In this document: piece by piece, positions 8,694 to 17,847 of the stretch
Numbering within the stretch: the first letter of the stretch is position 1
Layout: every line of letters begins with the position of its first letter
Assembly: GCA_037624485.1 (NCBI GenBank)
Contig: JASJJC010000016.1
Coordinates: 124,001-188,000 of the forward strand
Origin: JAFMKE01 sp037624485
Lineage (GTDB): Bacteria > Bacteroidota > Bacteroidia > Chitinophagales > UBA8649
Length of the DNA stretch: 64,000 bases
Direction of reading: 5' to 3'
Position numbers and translations under genes: made by a program
The notes under the pieces: generated by a model
What the model saw: the letters and a program-made list of their open reading frames with translations, nothing else
Database searches by the model: none
Told to the model about the DNA's origin: nothing

Positions 8694-9421
8694 TGGATTT
8701 TAAATTGAAAAAAGCGGGGGTGAAAGTCCTGCACCTCGACAAAAATTATATTGTTGTTTCTAAGCCGAGCGGATTACTAACTATTCAGGATAGGTATAAA
8801 GCAGAAGTGCCTAACCTAAAGCAAATGCTTAATGATGCATATGGCGAAGTTTTAACCGTACATCGATTAGATAAGGAAACCAGTGGTGTGATTTGTTTTG
8901 CAAGAAATACGGCGGCACATAAACACCTAAACACTCAATTTGCCAATGGCTTAGTTAAGAAAATATATTGGGCTTTTGTACAAGGTCGGCCGGCTGTAGA
9001 TGAAGGTCAGGTGGACATGCCCATTCTAAATGATATGAAGAATAGTGGTCGTATGCTTATTCACAAAGAAGGAAAAGAAGCACTGACTTATTTCCGAACC
9101 TTAGCAACATTTGGCAACATTGCCTTGCTTGAATGTTTTCCGAAAACAGGGAGAACCCATCAGATTCGTGTTCATTGTTATTATTTAGGGTGTCCGCTAT
9201 TAGTCGATGCCTTGTATCATCAAAAAGCTGCATTTTATTTGAGTAAAATAAAACGCAGCTACAGATATACAAAATTTGAAGAGGAGAGACCCTTGATTAC
9301 TCGTTTAACCCTTCATGCAAAGTCGATTCAATTTAAAACCATCGATGGCGAAATGATGGAAGTAGGAAGTGACTTACCCAAAGATTTAAAAGCCCTACTC
9401 AATCAACTAGAGAAATCATGA
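8693..9421 (+). CDS. RluA family pseudouridine synthase
   Basis: 242 residues with HRLDKETSG at 57-65 (catalytic Asp60), KKIYWAFVQG and the RNA-contact block FPKTGRTHQIRVHCYYLG. No S4 domain is present, as in RluA/RluC-like short forms that act on rRNA or tRNA. The start is GTG at 8693, immediately coupled to the preceding RluE-like gene. The stop overlaps the ATG of the glycosyltransferase at 9418 (ATGA). Two consecutive pseudouridine synthases of different families suggest a small RNA-modification operon. Confidence 0.88.
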   Translation: MDFKLKKAGVKVLHLDKNYIVVSKPSGLLTIQDRYKAEVPNLKQMLNDAYGEVLTVHRLDKETSGVICFARNTAAHKHLNTQFANGLVKKIYWAFVQGRPAVDEGQVDMPILNDMKNSGRMLIHKEGKEALTYFRTLATFGNIALLECFPKTGRTHQIRVHCYYLGCPLLVDALYHQKAAFYLSKIKRSYRYTKFEEERPLITRLTLHAKSIQFKTIDGEMMEVGSDLPKDLKALLNQLEKS

Positions 9422-10185
9422 ACGATGTGAATATGAAAATAGACGTGTCGATTATTACACCAAGTTACAATACGTCCAAGTTTATTGAAGCAACTATTAA
9501 ATCTGTACTTGATCAGGATTTTGAATCTTGGGAGATGGTCATTGTAGATGATAACTCCAGCGATCGAAGTCCTGAAATTATAAAGCGTTATGCTGCCGAA
9601 GATTCTAGAATAATTCTCATTGAAAATAAGGAAAATGCAGGTGCTGCAATTTCTAGAAATTTGGCAATTCAGCAATCAAAAGGAAGGTTTATTGCTTTTT
9701 TGGATAGCGACGATTTATGGTTGCCAAACAAGTTGTCCATGCAAGTTAATTTCATGCTTGAAAATAATTTCGGGTTCACTTATTCAGCGTATGATAAAAT
9801 TAATGAATCGGATGAACGAATAGGCCAAATTCAAGTTCCCAGTAAAGTAAGCTACAATGATCTGCTCAAAACTTGTTCTATTGGGTGTCTTACAGCTATT
9901 TACGATACGACTGTTTTGGGCAAAGTTTATATGCCCATTATTGATAAAAGACAAGACTACGGTCTCTGGTTAAACTTGCTTAAGAAGGTTCGCTATGCAT
10001 ACGGTATCCAAGAGGTATTGGCTATATATCGGGTAAGAAACAATTCAATTTCGAGTAATAAATTCATTGCAGCAAAATATCAATGGAAAATTTATCGCGA
10101 AATAGAGGAGTTATCGCTCCTCTCATCCATTAAATACATGATGAGTTATACCTTGTATGGGATTCTTAAATCCTATTTTAAATAG
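9418..10185 (+). CDS. Family 2 glycosyltransferase
   Basis: A 255-residue GT-A fold enzyme: VSIITPSYNTSKFIEATIKS at the N-terminus, VDDNSSDRS for nucleotide binding, and the metal/nucleotide motif DSDDLWLPNK. It would transfer a sugar from a nucleotide sugar to a growing glycan on the cytoplasmic membrane side. It opens the polysaccharide locus and is translationally coupled (ATGA) to the pseudouridine synthase upstream. Its end overlaps the convergent O-antigen-ligase-like gene by eight bases. The sugar specificity is not predictable. Confidence 0.88.
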   Translation: MNDVNMKIDVSIITPSYNTSKFIEATIKSVLDQDFESWEMVIVDDNSSDRSPEIIKRYAAEDSRIILIENKENAGAAISRNLAIQQSKGRFIAFLDSDDLWLPNKLSMQVNFMLENNFGFTYSAYDKINESDERIGQIQVPSKVSYNDLLKTCSIGCLTAIYDTTVLGKVYMPIIDKRQDYGLWLNLLKKVRYAYGIQEVLAIYRVRNNSISSNKFIAAKYQWKIYREIEELSLLSSIKYMMSYTLYGILKSYFK

Positions 10186-11536
10186 GCGCTTTTTTTGAAC
10201 TCAAGATAAAATAGCTCAAGAAAAAACCTATAGCTACAATACCCATTTGAGATTCAAGTAAAGATTCTACGAGTAAATAGGCTATCAAAACAAATAAAAA
10301 GTTTCCCAACCATCGATCGCGGTTCATCATACTTATATAAATGCAATATCCGATTAGGCATATCCACCAAAGAAAGCCTGTAATTCCCAGTTGAAGTGAG
10401 GATTCTATAAATTGGTTGTGCGCGTTAAACTTATTTCTAATTCCTTTGGTAAAGTTTATGGCTGTATATCTTTGCTTAAGCACTTCAAAACTTTTCCCAA
10501 ATCCATATCCCCGCAAAGGCTCTTCCTTGATCAGTTGCACTGCTTCAGACCAAATCACTGTTCGTGGCAGCCTGTTTTCTAAAGTAATTTTTTCATGACG
10601 ACTTATCTGCCATTTAAATCCTTCAATTTTTTTATGGATATATGGGACATTAAGGTAAAAAGTGTAAAATAAAAAGGGAACTCCAAGGATAAAAACAGCT
10701 TTTAACGCTTTCGACGTTATTAAGCTAAATCCAATGAAAATCATGCTGAAGAATGCTGTGATATAGCCGGTCTTCGAACCAAAGAGAAAAATCATTCCAA
10801 AGAAGCTTATCATCATCAAAATATAAATGCTGCCTTCTTTTTTATTTTTACAGATACTCAAAAATTTTGCACAAAGTATTATGGCAATATTATAATATAA
10901 TGAATGGGTGATTGGATTGCCTTTAACATGACCAAGTAGCTGAGTATAATAAAAGCTATTCCATGATAAATCAACAGCATTCACTGCGGCAAGTATCAGA
11001 ATAAGTGGAATGAAAAGTAAAGCTCCAAGTAAATAAAAATAAGCAATGTGTATGAGATTTTCTTTGTTTAGTTCTTTCGCTACAATTAATGCAAAGAAAT
11101 AAATGAGTAAAAGAAAATTAAGCTGAACTTTAATGAAATCGCCTTGAAAAAGTAAGCTATGCAATACAATAAAAACCAGATAAATGGAAATGATCTTGAA
11201 GTAGATAGAGGAGTCCACTTGAATGAAGGCTTTCACTCGTTTCCAATTGCCGGCATACCATAAATAGATGAGCAGGCTTAGCACAAGTAAAACACTAGGA
11301 ATACTTGTAGAAACACGAAAATAGGGAATCACAAATGCAAGCAGGGCAATCGGAATTAGTATCCACTTTTCTTGAATGAGCACTTTTGATTGCTCATTCA
11401 CTCGGTTAAATAAAAGATGAGTGAAGTGATTTTTGAGCAGAAAGCTATCTATTCCTTTAAAAAAAGCAATAGCCAGTAATACAGAGTAAGCAAAAACAAA
11501 TGGACTCATAGAAAAAATTAACCCTATTCCAAACAA
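10178..11536 (-). CDS. O-antigen ligase/polymerase-like membrane protein
   Basis: A 452-residue polytopic membrane protein with about 11-12 hydrophobic segments. It has a long periplasmic loop carrying the Wzy/WaaL family signature RLPRTVIWSEAVQLIKEEPLRGYGFGKSF (two pieces, around residues 320-350) and a downstream AHNQFIESSLQLGITGF block with the conserved His. Such proteins polymerise glycan repeat units or attach them to lipid A or another acceptor. It lies on the opposite strand to both neighbours. Whether it acts as ligase or polymerase is open, because the locus also encodes an EpsG-like protein. Confidence 0.8.
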   Translation of the reverse strand: MFGIGLIFSMSPFVFAYSVLLAIAFFKGIDSFLLKNHFTHLLFNRVNEQSKVLIQEKWILIPIALLAFVIPYFRVSTSIPSVLLVLSLLIYLWYAGNWKRVKAFIQVDSSIYFKIISIYLVFIVLHSLLFQGDFIKVQLNFLLLIYFFALIVAKELNKENLIHIAYFYLLGALLFIPLILILAAVNAVDLSWNSFYYTQLLGHVKGNPITHSLYYNIAIILCAKFLSICKNKKEGSIYILMMISFFGMIFLFGSKTGYITAFFSMIFIGFSLITSKALKAVFILGVPFLFYTFYLNVPYIHKKIEGFKWQISRHEKITLENRLPRTVIWSEAVQLIKEEPLRGYGFGKSFEVLKQRYTAINFTKGIRNKFNAHNQFIESSLQLGITGFLWWICLIGYCIYISMMNRDRWLGNFLFVLIAYLLVESLLESQMGIVAIGFFLSYFILSSKKAPI

Positions 11537-11615
11537 AAATAATAAATATGTTTGTTATAGCTAGAAAACACGATAATATGCTAATTTTACTTTAATATCT
11601 AATATTTAAGCGAAT

Positions 11616-12806
11616 TTGAAGAAACTATATTACAGCTGTATCTTGACAAGCGACTTCTTAATCCTAGGATTTTATTTTCTTATTTTCATCTTCCTATTGA
11701 TTTTTTCCATGCAGTTATTTAAGCTTCAGGATAGAAAATCAAAACTTATAATATTGGGGTTTTTCGCATTGTATAATGCCTTAATTTATTTAGATTTCAA
11801 GTTAAACTTCATTCCATATTTACCTGACTCAGGTCAATATAACATCCTGTTTAAAACGGGAAGGCCATTTGTAGATATGAGTAAAAGTTTAAACGGATTT
11901 TTATACGTCATCAAAGGGTTACGAGTACTTTTTGCTAAGAATATCTTAGTTTATATCTCCTTTCAAATATTCCTTTATTTTATTTCCGTAATCATTTTTT
12001 ACCGCTCATGGTTTGTGCTTTATCAGGCAACTCGGCCAAAAGCATTTGAACAATTATATTTCCTACTAGCATTGTCACTACCATCAGCTTTTCTTTATCA
12101 TTTAGTACCACTTCGCGAATGCTTTACTACACTCGGTTTTAGTATAGCCTTGTATTTTTTGTTGAAGGCTTTCAAAAATAGGGCAAATTTTAACTTAGGT
12201 TTTGTGAGTGGATTATTTATCATCATAATGACTAGAATCCAAATGGCATTTTATTTTATTGTGGGTTTAATGGGACTTAAGTTTAGTTTGGATAAAAGTG
12301 TACTTAGAAAAGTTTCAGGGCTTCTTTTTGGCCTCTTTTTGTTTGCTGGCGTGCTAAGTCTTACCCATTATAAAATAAGTCCAGAACAGTTATCTTCTGC
12401 AAGAAATTATCGCGTTGCAAAGTATAGTGGATCATATGGTAAGGTTGCGTGGAGCTCTTATACTGATATTGTAAAAAGTAGTCCTCAGCTTGTTGGGCAG
12501 TTTTTATTTTCTCCTCTACCAATTCTACATAATCAGAATGCCTTGGATATGAAACTTATTTTCTTAGATGCTCTTTTTATGTTCGTGATTTGGTTCGTGA
12601 TTTTAATTAATGCTAAAAAATGGGTTTTAAATTATCGTGTTTGGTTTTTATTGATGCTTATTTATCTTGCTTTGTTTGGAATTTATGAGTTTAATATTGG
12701 CGGTGCAGTAAGGCATCGATTACCGTTAAGCCTAATGGCCATATTAATGGCCAGCCAGTTTTTATCTCAAGGAATCTATTCTTTTAACAATAAAATGAAC
12801 GGATGA
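11616..12806 (+). CDS. EpsG-like polytopic membrane protein, probable polysaccharide polymerase
   Basis: 396 residues and about ten transmembrane segments. The central PSAFLYHLVPLRECFTTLGF, with an Arg in a helix end followed by an aliphatic helix, is typical of EpsG/Wzy-type proteins. The rest is weakly conserved, as usual for this group. The start is a TTG at 11616, since the downstream Met would remove the first helix. The ATGA overlap with the glycosyltransferase at 12803 supports a shared role in building a surface glycan. The polymerase assignment rests on topology and context. Confidence 0.6.
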   Translation: MKKLYYSCILTSDFLILGFYFLIFIFLLIFSMQLFKLQDRKSKLIILGFFALYNALIYLDFKLNFIPYLPDSGQYNILFKTGRPFVDMSKSLNGFLYVIKGLRVLFAKNILVYISFQIFLYFISVIIFYRSWFVLYQATRPKAFEQLYFLLALSLPSAFLYHLVPLRECFTTLGFSIALYFLLKAFKNRANFNLGFVSGLFIIIMTRIQMAFYFIVGLMGLKFSLDKSVLRKVSGLLFGLFLFAGVLSLTHYKISPEQLSSARNYRVAKYSGSYGKVAWSSYTDIVKSSPQLVGQFLFSPLPILHNQNALDMKLIFLDALFMFVIWFVILINAKKWVLNYRVWFLLMLIYLALFGIYEFNIGGAVRHRLPLSLMAILMASQFLSQGIYSFNNKMNG

Positions 12807-13585
12807 AAAAGATAAGTCTCTTAGTTTCAACGGTTGATTCTAATTTTAATAAAAACATAAATTTTGCCAAGCATATCGATTTTTCAATCTGTGAAGTAAT
12901 TGTTGTTCAACAAATGATTCAGTATGATGAACGTTTAAAATTAGATTTCGATGCAAAGATTGTTTCAGTAAAAGAAAGAGGTTTAGCGAAGAGTAGAAAT
13001 TTGGCTTTATCTCTTGCTACATGTTCCATTGCTCTAATATGTGATGATGATGTCCAATTTGTTAAAGGCTTTGAGCAAATTATTTTGGCAGCCTATGAAA
13101 GTCATCCGGAGGCTGCACTTATCAGTTTTCGTATTGAAGATGCATGGGGTAAGCCGTATAAGGACTATCCTGCCAGTAGCCATAAACATAGCTTCAGAAG
13201 TATACTTCGGGTGAATTCTATTGAAACTTCCATTCAATTAAATAAAATCCAACAAAAGAAACCTTATGATGAGCGATTTGGATTAGGGGCTGCTTGCCCT
13301 TCAGGAGAAGATACCATATTTGCAGTCGATACATACAAGGCTGGTGTTAGCTGCTACTTTGTTTCTAAACCTATTGTAATCCATCCATTGGAATCTTCTG
13401 GTAAAACTTTTAATAAAGATTACCCCATATACAGGGGGCAAGTCTATCGCAGAGCTTTTAGCGCATTAGGTATTCCTCTTGGCGTATTGTTTGCTTTTAA
13501 AAAACATAGGCTTTACAAGAAAGAATTAGGAATAGTATCTTTTATTGTGAAATTTTTCAAAGGCTATTTTAGCAGGATGTCTTAG
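12803..13585 (+). CDS. Family 2-like glycosyltransferase
   Basis: 260 residues with a GT-A architecture. The N-terminal strand is ISLLVSTVDSN, then KERGLAKSRNLALS, then the metal-binding CDDDVQF. The later GLGAACPSGEDTIFAVDTYKAG block carries the acidic ED pair of GT2 enzymes. There is no membrane segment. It is coupled to the EpsG-like gene by a four-base overlap. Its stop overlaps the flippase stop on the other strand by four bases. The acceptor and donor are unknown. Confidence 0.78.
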   Translation: MKKISLLVSTVDSNFNKNINFAKHIDFSICEVIVVQQMIQYDERLKLDFDAKIVSVKERGLAKSRNLALSLATCSIALICDDDVQFVKGFEQIILAAYESHPEAALISFRIEDAWGKPYKDYPASSHKHSFRSILRVNSIETSIQLNKIQQKKPYDERFGLGAACPSGEDTIFAVDTYKAGVSCYFVSKPIVIHPLESSGKTFNKDYPIYRGQVYRRAFSALGIPLGVLFAFKKHRLYKKELGIVSFIVKFFKGYFSRMS

Positions 13586-14925
13586 GCGCTGTTCTTTAAT
13601 AATGTGCGAAGGGCTCGAATAGGATAGATCACTGTAATTGCTTTGAAAAATGCACTAATTTGAAGGTAAAATAATTCGCGTGATGCAGAAAAGAAGAAGG
13701 GCATAATAAGGAAGGTAAGTGCCTGAGAAATAAGTGTTACATATGCAGCTCCGGATATCCCCATTTTTGGAATCAAAAGCCAATTTAAGAGAATATTTAC
13801 AATTGCTCCTGCACTCATGTTGATTAGGGCAATCGTTTGGAGATTCTTAGCAATTAACCATTTCGAACCGGCATAACCTATAAAAACAAAAATACTTGAC
13901 CAAATATGAATCTGAAGTATTAAGCCTGCCTGATTATACTTTCCTCCGTATAAGAAGTCGATCAGCCAATCTGCCATTAGTGTGATGGGCAGTACCGCCG
14001 CCAAAGCCATTAGATAGAGTCCTTGACAAAGTAATGAAAATCGTTCATTAAACAGCTTGTTGTTCTTTTTTAGTGCATTCAGCAGTGCAGGAAATACAGA
14101 ACCCGTAATTAACCAAGGGATAGTATACCATGCTGAGGATAACTTAACTGCTGCAGAATAGTGTCCAAGCTCACTAGCATTTAACAAGTCCTTAATCATG
14201 ACTTGGTCAATCTTCAAATAAAAAACATAAATGATACTGGTAAACATTAAAGGCCAGGATTGCTTGAAAAGAGATTGAGCGATTTCCGTACTTCTTTTCC
14301 AATGTTTGAAAGTGGTCTGCCCAAATCGCTGATAACTGAAGTAAAGGAGTGTTACAAAAACGCTGGCATCAATAATCAATGAAAAATAAATCCAAATGAT
14401 ATCGAGATGAAAAATCACAACAGCTAATTTCAACATGTTACTAGCAACTATACTCGCTGTTTTTGCGAAGACATTATATTTCGAGAGGACCTTAGCGTCA
14501 AAATAGAAGGATACAACATCTACCGATTTTATCAGAATAGGTATGGTCGCTATTAATATAAAAAGCAGATTGGTTTTTGAATTACCAAGTAAATAGGCGA
14601 AAAGTAGCGCACTAATCACAGCCACTGCAGCACCAATTAATTTTAAGAAAACTGCCGAACCTAAAATAAGTCCATCATCTGAAGCTTTATTAACTAAATC
14701 TTTGGTCACAATATTGGCTAGTCCAAGATTAGAAAGTACAGCAAAAATAGTAGCTATACTTAAGGCGTAGTTGTATATTCCATAATCTGCTTCAGTCATA
14801 TATCGGGCTACAAGTATACCGATCACCATAGTGAGCATCATTTCAAACGCCTTCCCCACTAACATCCACAAGGTGTTGGAAGCATATTTGTTCTTGATGT
14901 ATTTAGTGAAATGTTTGAGACCCAA
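13582..14925 (-). CDS. Polysaccharide flippase (Wzx-like, MOP superfamily)
   Basis: 447 residues with about 12-14 membrane helices. The N-terminal NTLWMLVGKAFEMMLTMVIG and ARYMTEADYGIYNYALSIAT are characteristic of the oligosaccharide flippase branch of the MOP exporter superfamily. Such proteins move undecaprenyl-linked repeat units across the inner membrane before polymerisation. Together with the polymerase-like and chain-length-like genes it marks a Wzx/Wzy-style pathway. It is divergent from the chain-length gene at 14978. Confidence 0.87.
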   Translation of the reverse strand: MGLKHFTKYIKNKYASNTLWMLVGKAFEMMLTMVIGILVARYMTEADYGIYNYALSIATIFAVLSNLGLANIVTKDLVNKASDDGLILGSAVFLKLIGAAVAVISALLFAYLLGNSKTNLLFILIATIPILIKSVDVVSFYFDAKVLSKYNVFAKTASIVASNMLKLAVVIFHLDIIWIYFSLIIDASVFVTLLYFSYQRFGQTTFKHWKRSTEIAQSLFKQSWPLMFTSIIYVFYLKIDQVMIKDLLNASELGHYSAAVKLSSAWYTIPWLITGSVFPALLNALKKNNKLFNERFSLLCQGLYLMALAAVLPITLMADWLIDFLYGGKYNQAGLILQIHIWSSIFVFIGYAGSKWLIAKNLQTIALINMSAGAIVNILLNWLLIPKMGISGAAYVTLISQALTFLIMPFFFSASRELFYLQISAFFKAITVIYPIRALRTLLKNSA

Positions 14926-14958
14926 GGCGAATATTCTAATTTATTAGTAAAATTAACT

Positions 14959-14966
14959 TAATTTTG
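14959..14966 (+). promoter_or_regulatory. Candidate -7 box for the chain-length-determinant-like gene
   Basis: TAATTTTG matches TAnnTTTG and lies 12 bases before the ATG at 14978. No clear TTG is seen at the -33 distance, so the call is tentative. Confidence 0.4.
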
Positions 14967-14977
14967 TGTGAGTTTAT

Positions 14978-15736
14978 ATGACTATGGAAAATAATGACTT
15001 TGATATTTTTGAAATAATAAAGCTACTTCTAGTTCAGAAATGGAAATTACTTGGGCTAACCTTGATGTTTTTCATTGCTTTGTTTGCCTTCCAATATTCA
15101 CTCCCCTCTAAATACAATGTGAAATTCACAATTAGTTCTACGGTGCTTAATCAAAATGAGATTCTACTGAAGCTTGGCCAAATTCAAAATTTCTTGAATA
15201 ACAAGGCCCGTCTAAACTTAGCTGAAGTGCTAGATGTCTCCATGAGCCAAGCAGAAAGTATTGCTTTTCTTGACTTTACACCTGTAAAAAATTCAAGTGA
15301 GTTAGTTGAAATAGAGATGCAAGCCTCGGATAAAATATTACTTGCAAGTTTTCCTGAAAAATTAGAGACATTTATTAAAAGAGATCAAGAATGGTCAAGT
15401 CGTGAAGCGTTGAAGAAATCACAACTAAAGTATAACTTAGATCAACTGAATAGTGCATTGGATAGTTTAAATAGTATCCAAAATTTCGACGGAATTTATA
15501 TTGACAATAATGAGCAGGACTTGGTTAATCTCTTAAATAAAAAGAGTAGTTACGAAACTGACTTGACCTTTTTTAAGCTACTATATGTTTATGGAGGATA
15601 TGAAGTAATAGCTATGAAGACAGGTGCGTTAATGGTATTACTTAGCTCACTATTAGGTGGATTCACATTAGCAGTCGCTTTACTCTTGCTCATTCATTTT
15701 CTAAAAATCTTGGACGAGAAATTCACCGAAGTTTAA
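14978..15736 (+). CDS. Chain-length-determinant-like (Wzz-type) membrane protein
   Basis: 252 residues with the Wzz layout: a cytoplasmic N-terminus (DIFEIIKLLLVQKWKLL), TM1 at about 22-41, a mostly helical, coiled-coil-prone periplasmic region, and TM2 near residues 215-240 (ALMVLLSSLLGGFTLAVALL). No tyrosine-kinase domain is fused. By analogy it would set the length of the glycan made by the neighbouring polymerase. Sequence similarity to known Wzz proteins looks weak, and the assignment rests on topology and locus. Confidence 0.65.
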   Translation: MTMENNDFDIFEIIKLLLVQKWKLLGLTLMFFIALFAFQYSLPSKYNVKFTISSTVLNQNEILLKLGQIQNFLNNKARLNLAEVLDVSMSQAESIAFLDFTPVKNSSELVEIEMQASDKILLASFPEKLETFIKRDQEWSSREALKKSQLKYNLDQLNSALDSLNSIQNFDGIYIDNNEQDLVNLLNKKSSYETDLTFFKLLYVYGGYEVIAMKTGALMVLLSSLLGGFTLAVALLLLIHFLKILDEKFTEV

Positions 15737-16680
15737 GTTTCGATAAATGCCTTTACTTTAGCTTTAAGTTTTTCGATAATTTCTTTTGATTCAGATGGAT
15801 TTGCAGGTAGATTCTGCCAAGGAATAGCTAGTTCGTTTTTATACTGCACACTGCTTAGGGGAGATTTTAAATTCGAGTAATCAAAATAATAATGATTAAA
15901 GAAATTAGAGATTCCGTTTAATCTATTCGCGTCATGACTTGCTTTTAACCCCCCCTCAATAAATACTACTGGTGTGCCTATTCCTACACTAGGTAAAGCG
16001 CAATGAATTCTTGAGGTTACAACCATTTTGGCTTGGGCGTATGCTTTCAAAAGCTCATCTGCCATTTTAAATTTCTCCTCTTCATTAAGCTCCTTTTGAT
16101 CTTGTATTACGTACTTTGAATCTTCGTATAAATTAGGAGGTACTATACGCTGAATAGTACCTAATTCTCGTCTTTTATTTAGTGGGTTGAACCGCCTTAG
16201 GGGCCCATAACTTCTCAATCTATAGAGTACATCTACCAAATATACATCATCACTTGGCGTGTCTGCACGTTTATAGGTCTCACCTAAAGTTAGCGTAAGA
16301 CAACCGGAGAAATAGGCATCTACACCTTTTCCAATCAATAAATCCCGCGTATAATAGTCTCGACAGCCAATCGGCTCGTGTTTTTTAAGATATTTGATAG
16401 ATTCAGGGGAGGTCAGGAAATCTACACTTTTATTTCTTGTTGTGATATGAAATGAAATGAATAAGGGCTTTATATTGTCTGGTGGCGGCCAATTTTCAGG
16501 CTTTGACATAAACCATCCATTCATGATGAGTTTTACTTCTTCCCCGATTTTAGCTGCGTCTTGTAAGTTATCCCTATCGATGTAGTAATCTACTCTTGGG
16601 AGAAATTGTTTAGCAGCAAGACTTTGAACTTGGTCTCCTACATTATAACTTTCTGAATAATTTAATAGGCCAAATTTCAT
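15733..16680 (-). CDS. Polysaccharide pyruvyltransferase family protein
   Basis: 315 residues starting KFGLLNYSESYNVGDQVQSL, the N-terminal signature of polysaccharide pyruvyltransferases. It continues with FISFHITTRN, PIGCRDYYTRDLLIGKGV, YFSGCLTLTL and AKMVVTSRIHCALPSVGIGTPVVFI. These enzymes add pyruvate ketals to glycans, although some family members do other transfers. Cytoplasmic. It closes the polysaccharide locus and overlaps the chain-length gene stop by four bases tail to tail. The TlpA-like gene lies three bases away on the same strand. Confidence 0.85.
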   Translation of the reverse strand: MKFGLLNYSESYNVGDQVQSLAAKQFLPRVDYYIDRDNLQDAAKIGEEVKLIMNGWFMSKPENWPPPDNIKPLFISFHITTRNKSVDFLTSPESIKYLKKHEPIGCRDYYTRDLLIGKGVDAYFSGCLTLTLGETYKRADTPSDDVYLVDVLYRLRSYGPLRRFNPLNKRRELGTIQRIVPPNLYEDSKYVIQDQKELNEEEKFKMADELLKAYAQAKMVVTSRIHCALPSVGIGTPVVFIEGGLKASHDANRLNGISNFFNHYYFDYSNLKSPLSSVQYKNELAIPWQNLPANPSESKEIIEKLKAKVKAFIET

Positions 16681-16683
16681 AGT

Positions 16684-17832
16684 TTAACCCAATACCTCAG
16701 CTAATTTTTCTTCGAGTGCATTTCCTCTTAGGTCTCTGCCAATAATAACGCCGTTTTCATCGATTAGAAAAGCTGCAGGAATGCTACTTACTCCATATTC
16801 TCTGGCAGCTGCATTATTCCAAAACTGTAAGTCGCTTGCGTGATTAGGCCAAATTAATCCATCCTGTGCAATGGCATTCATCCATGCATTTCTTTCTTTA
16901 TCCAAGGAAACACTTAAGACGGTAAAGCCTTTAGATTTATACTTGTTATATGCAGCTACAATTGCAGGGTTTTCTAATCTGCAAGGTTTACACCAGCTTG
17001 CCCAAAAATCAAGTAATACCACTTGACCTTGTAAAGAGGATAAACTTAAATCAGCACCTTGAGGTGTTTTTTGTGTAAAATCAGGTGCAATGGTGCCAAT
17101 ATCAATTTTTTTACTAGCGGCTTCCATAGCAGCTTGCTGCGCAATTGCATCTTCATTAGCTTTGATTTTTTCGCGCATCTCAACGATGTAGGTGGAGTTA
17201 GGCATTATTATACTGTAATCATTCAACTTGCCTTTGACAAACTCAACATCTTCAGCAGAATTGATGCCACTTAATAAATAGATTCCGGCGATTGGATCAT
17301 CGGTAAGTTTCGCTTTCTCTTTAAGCTCTTCCTTCATAGAAGCCTCAGCAGCAAGATAACTATTTTCTATTCCCTTTAATTCTTCCATGCTTGCTCCGGC
17401 CATTTGCTTATTCTGAAATTCTTGACCATAAACAGCTAGCTCATTTTGTTTATCAATAAAAAAGCGAATGACTTCTTGAAAATAAATTGCTTTTTCACTT
17501 CCTATGATTTCCATTTCCTCCAGGAGGTCATCGTCAAACTTTGCATTCATCTTCATTTTTTCATTATCCATCCGAATCATCCAATATTTCCCGTTTCCTG
17601 AGATTCGATAAAATCCTGGCTCTTTTACTTTCCCCTTAAAGGAGTAACTTCCATTCTCGCCAGAAGTAGTGGTATCAATATCTGTAATTTGATTGAATGT
17701 GATAAATTGTAGGATTAACTCTTCATTATTAAGCCCTTCAATTTGACCTGACAATTGATACATGTCTTTCTCTTCGTTACAAGCGCTAAGACTAAAACCT
17801 ATAATAAATAGTAGAAACAAATATTTTTTCAT
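16684..17832 (-). CDS. TlpA-like thioredoxin lipoprotein with DUF4369-like N-terminus
   Basis: 382 residues. A lipobox ends at Cys18 (FSLSAC). Residues about 24-110 look like the DUF4369 beta domain (YQLSGQIEGLNNEELILQF). A helical linker follows, and the C-terminal thioredoxin fold has FWASWC281KPC284 and a cis-proline region (GVSSIPAAFLID). Such proteins reduce or isomerise periplasmic disulfides, sometimes for cytochrome maturation. It may share a transcript with the pyruvyltransferase just downstream, but no functional link is evident. Confidence 0.88.
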   Translation of the reverse strand: MKKYLFLLFIIGFSLSACNEEKDMYQLSGQIEGLNNEELILQFITFNQITDIDTTTSGENGSYSFKGKVKEPGFYRISGNGKYWMIRMDNEKMKMNAKFDDDLLEEMEIIGSEKAIYFQEVIRFFIDKQNELAVYGQEFQNKQMAGASMEELKGIENSYLAAEASMKEELKEKAKLTDDPIAGIYLLSGINSAEDVEFVKGKLNDYSIIMPNSTYIVEMREKIKANEDAIAQQAAMEAASKKIDIGTIAPDFTQKTPQGADLSLSSLQGQVVLLDFWASWCKPCRLENPAIVAAYNKYKSKGFTVLSVSLDKERNAWMNAIAQDGLIWPNHASDLQFWNNAAAREYGVSSIPAAFLIDENGVIIGRDLRGNALEEKLAEVLG

Positions 17833-17847
17833 GATTATTTTTTTGAT

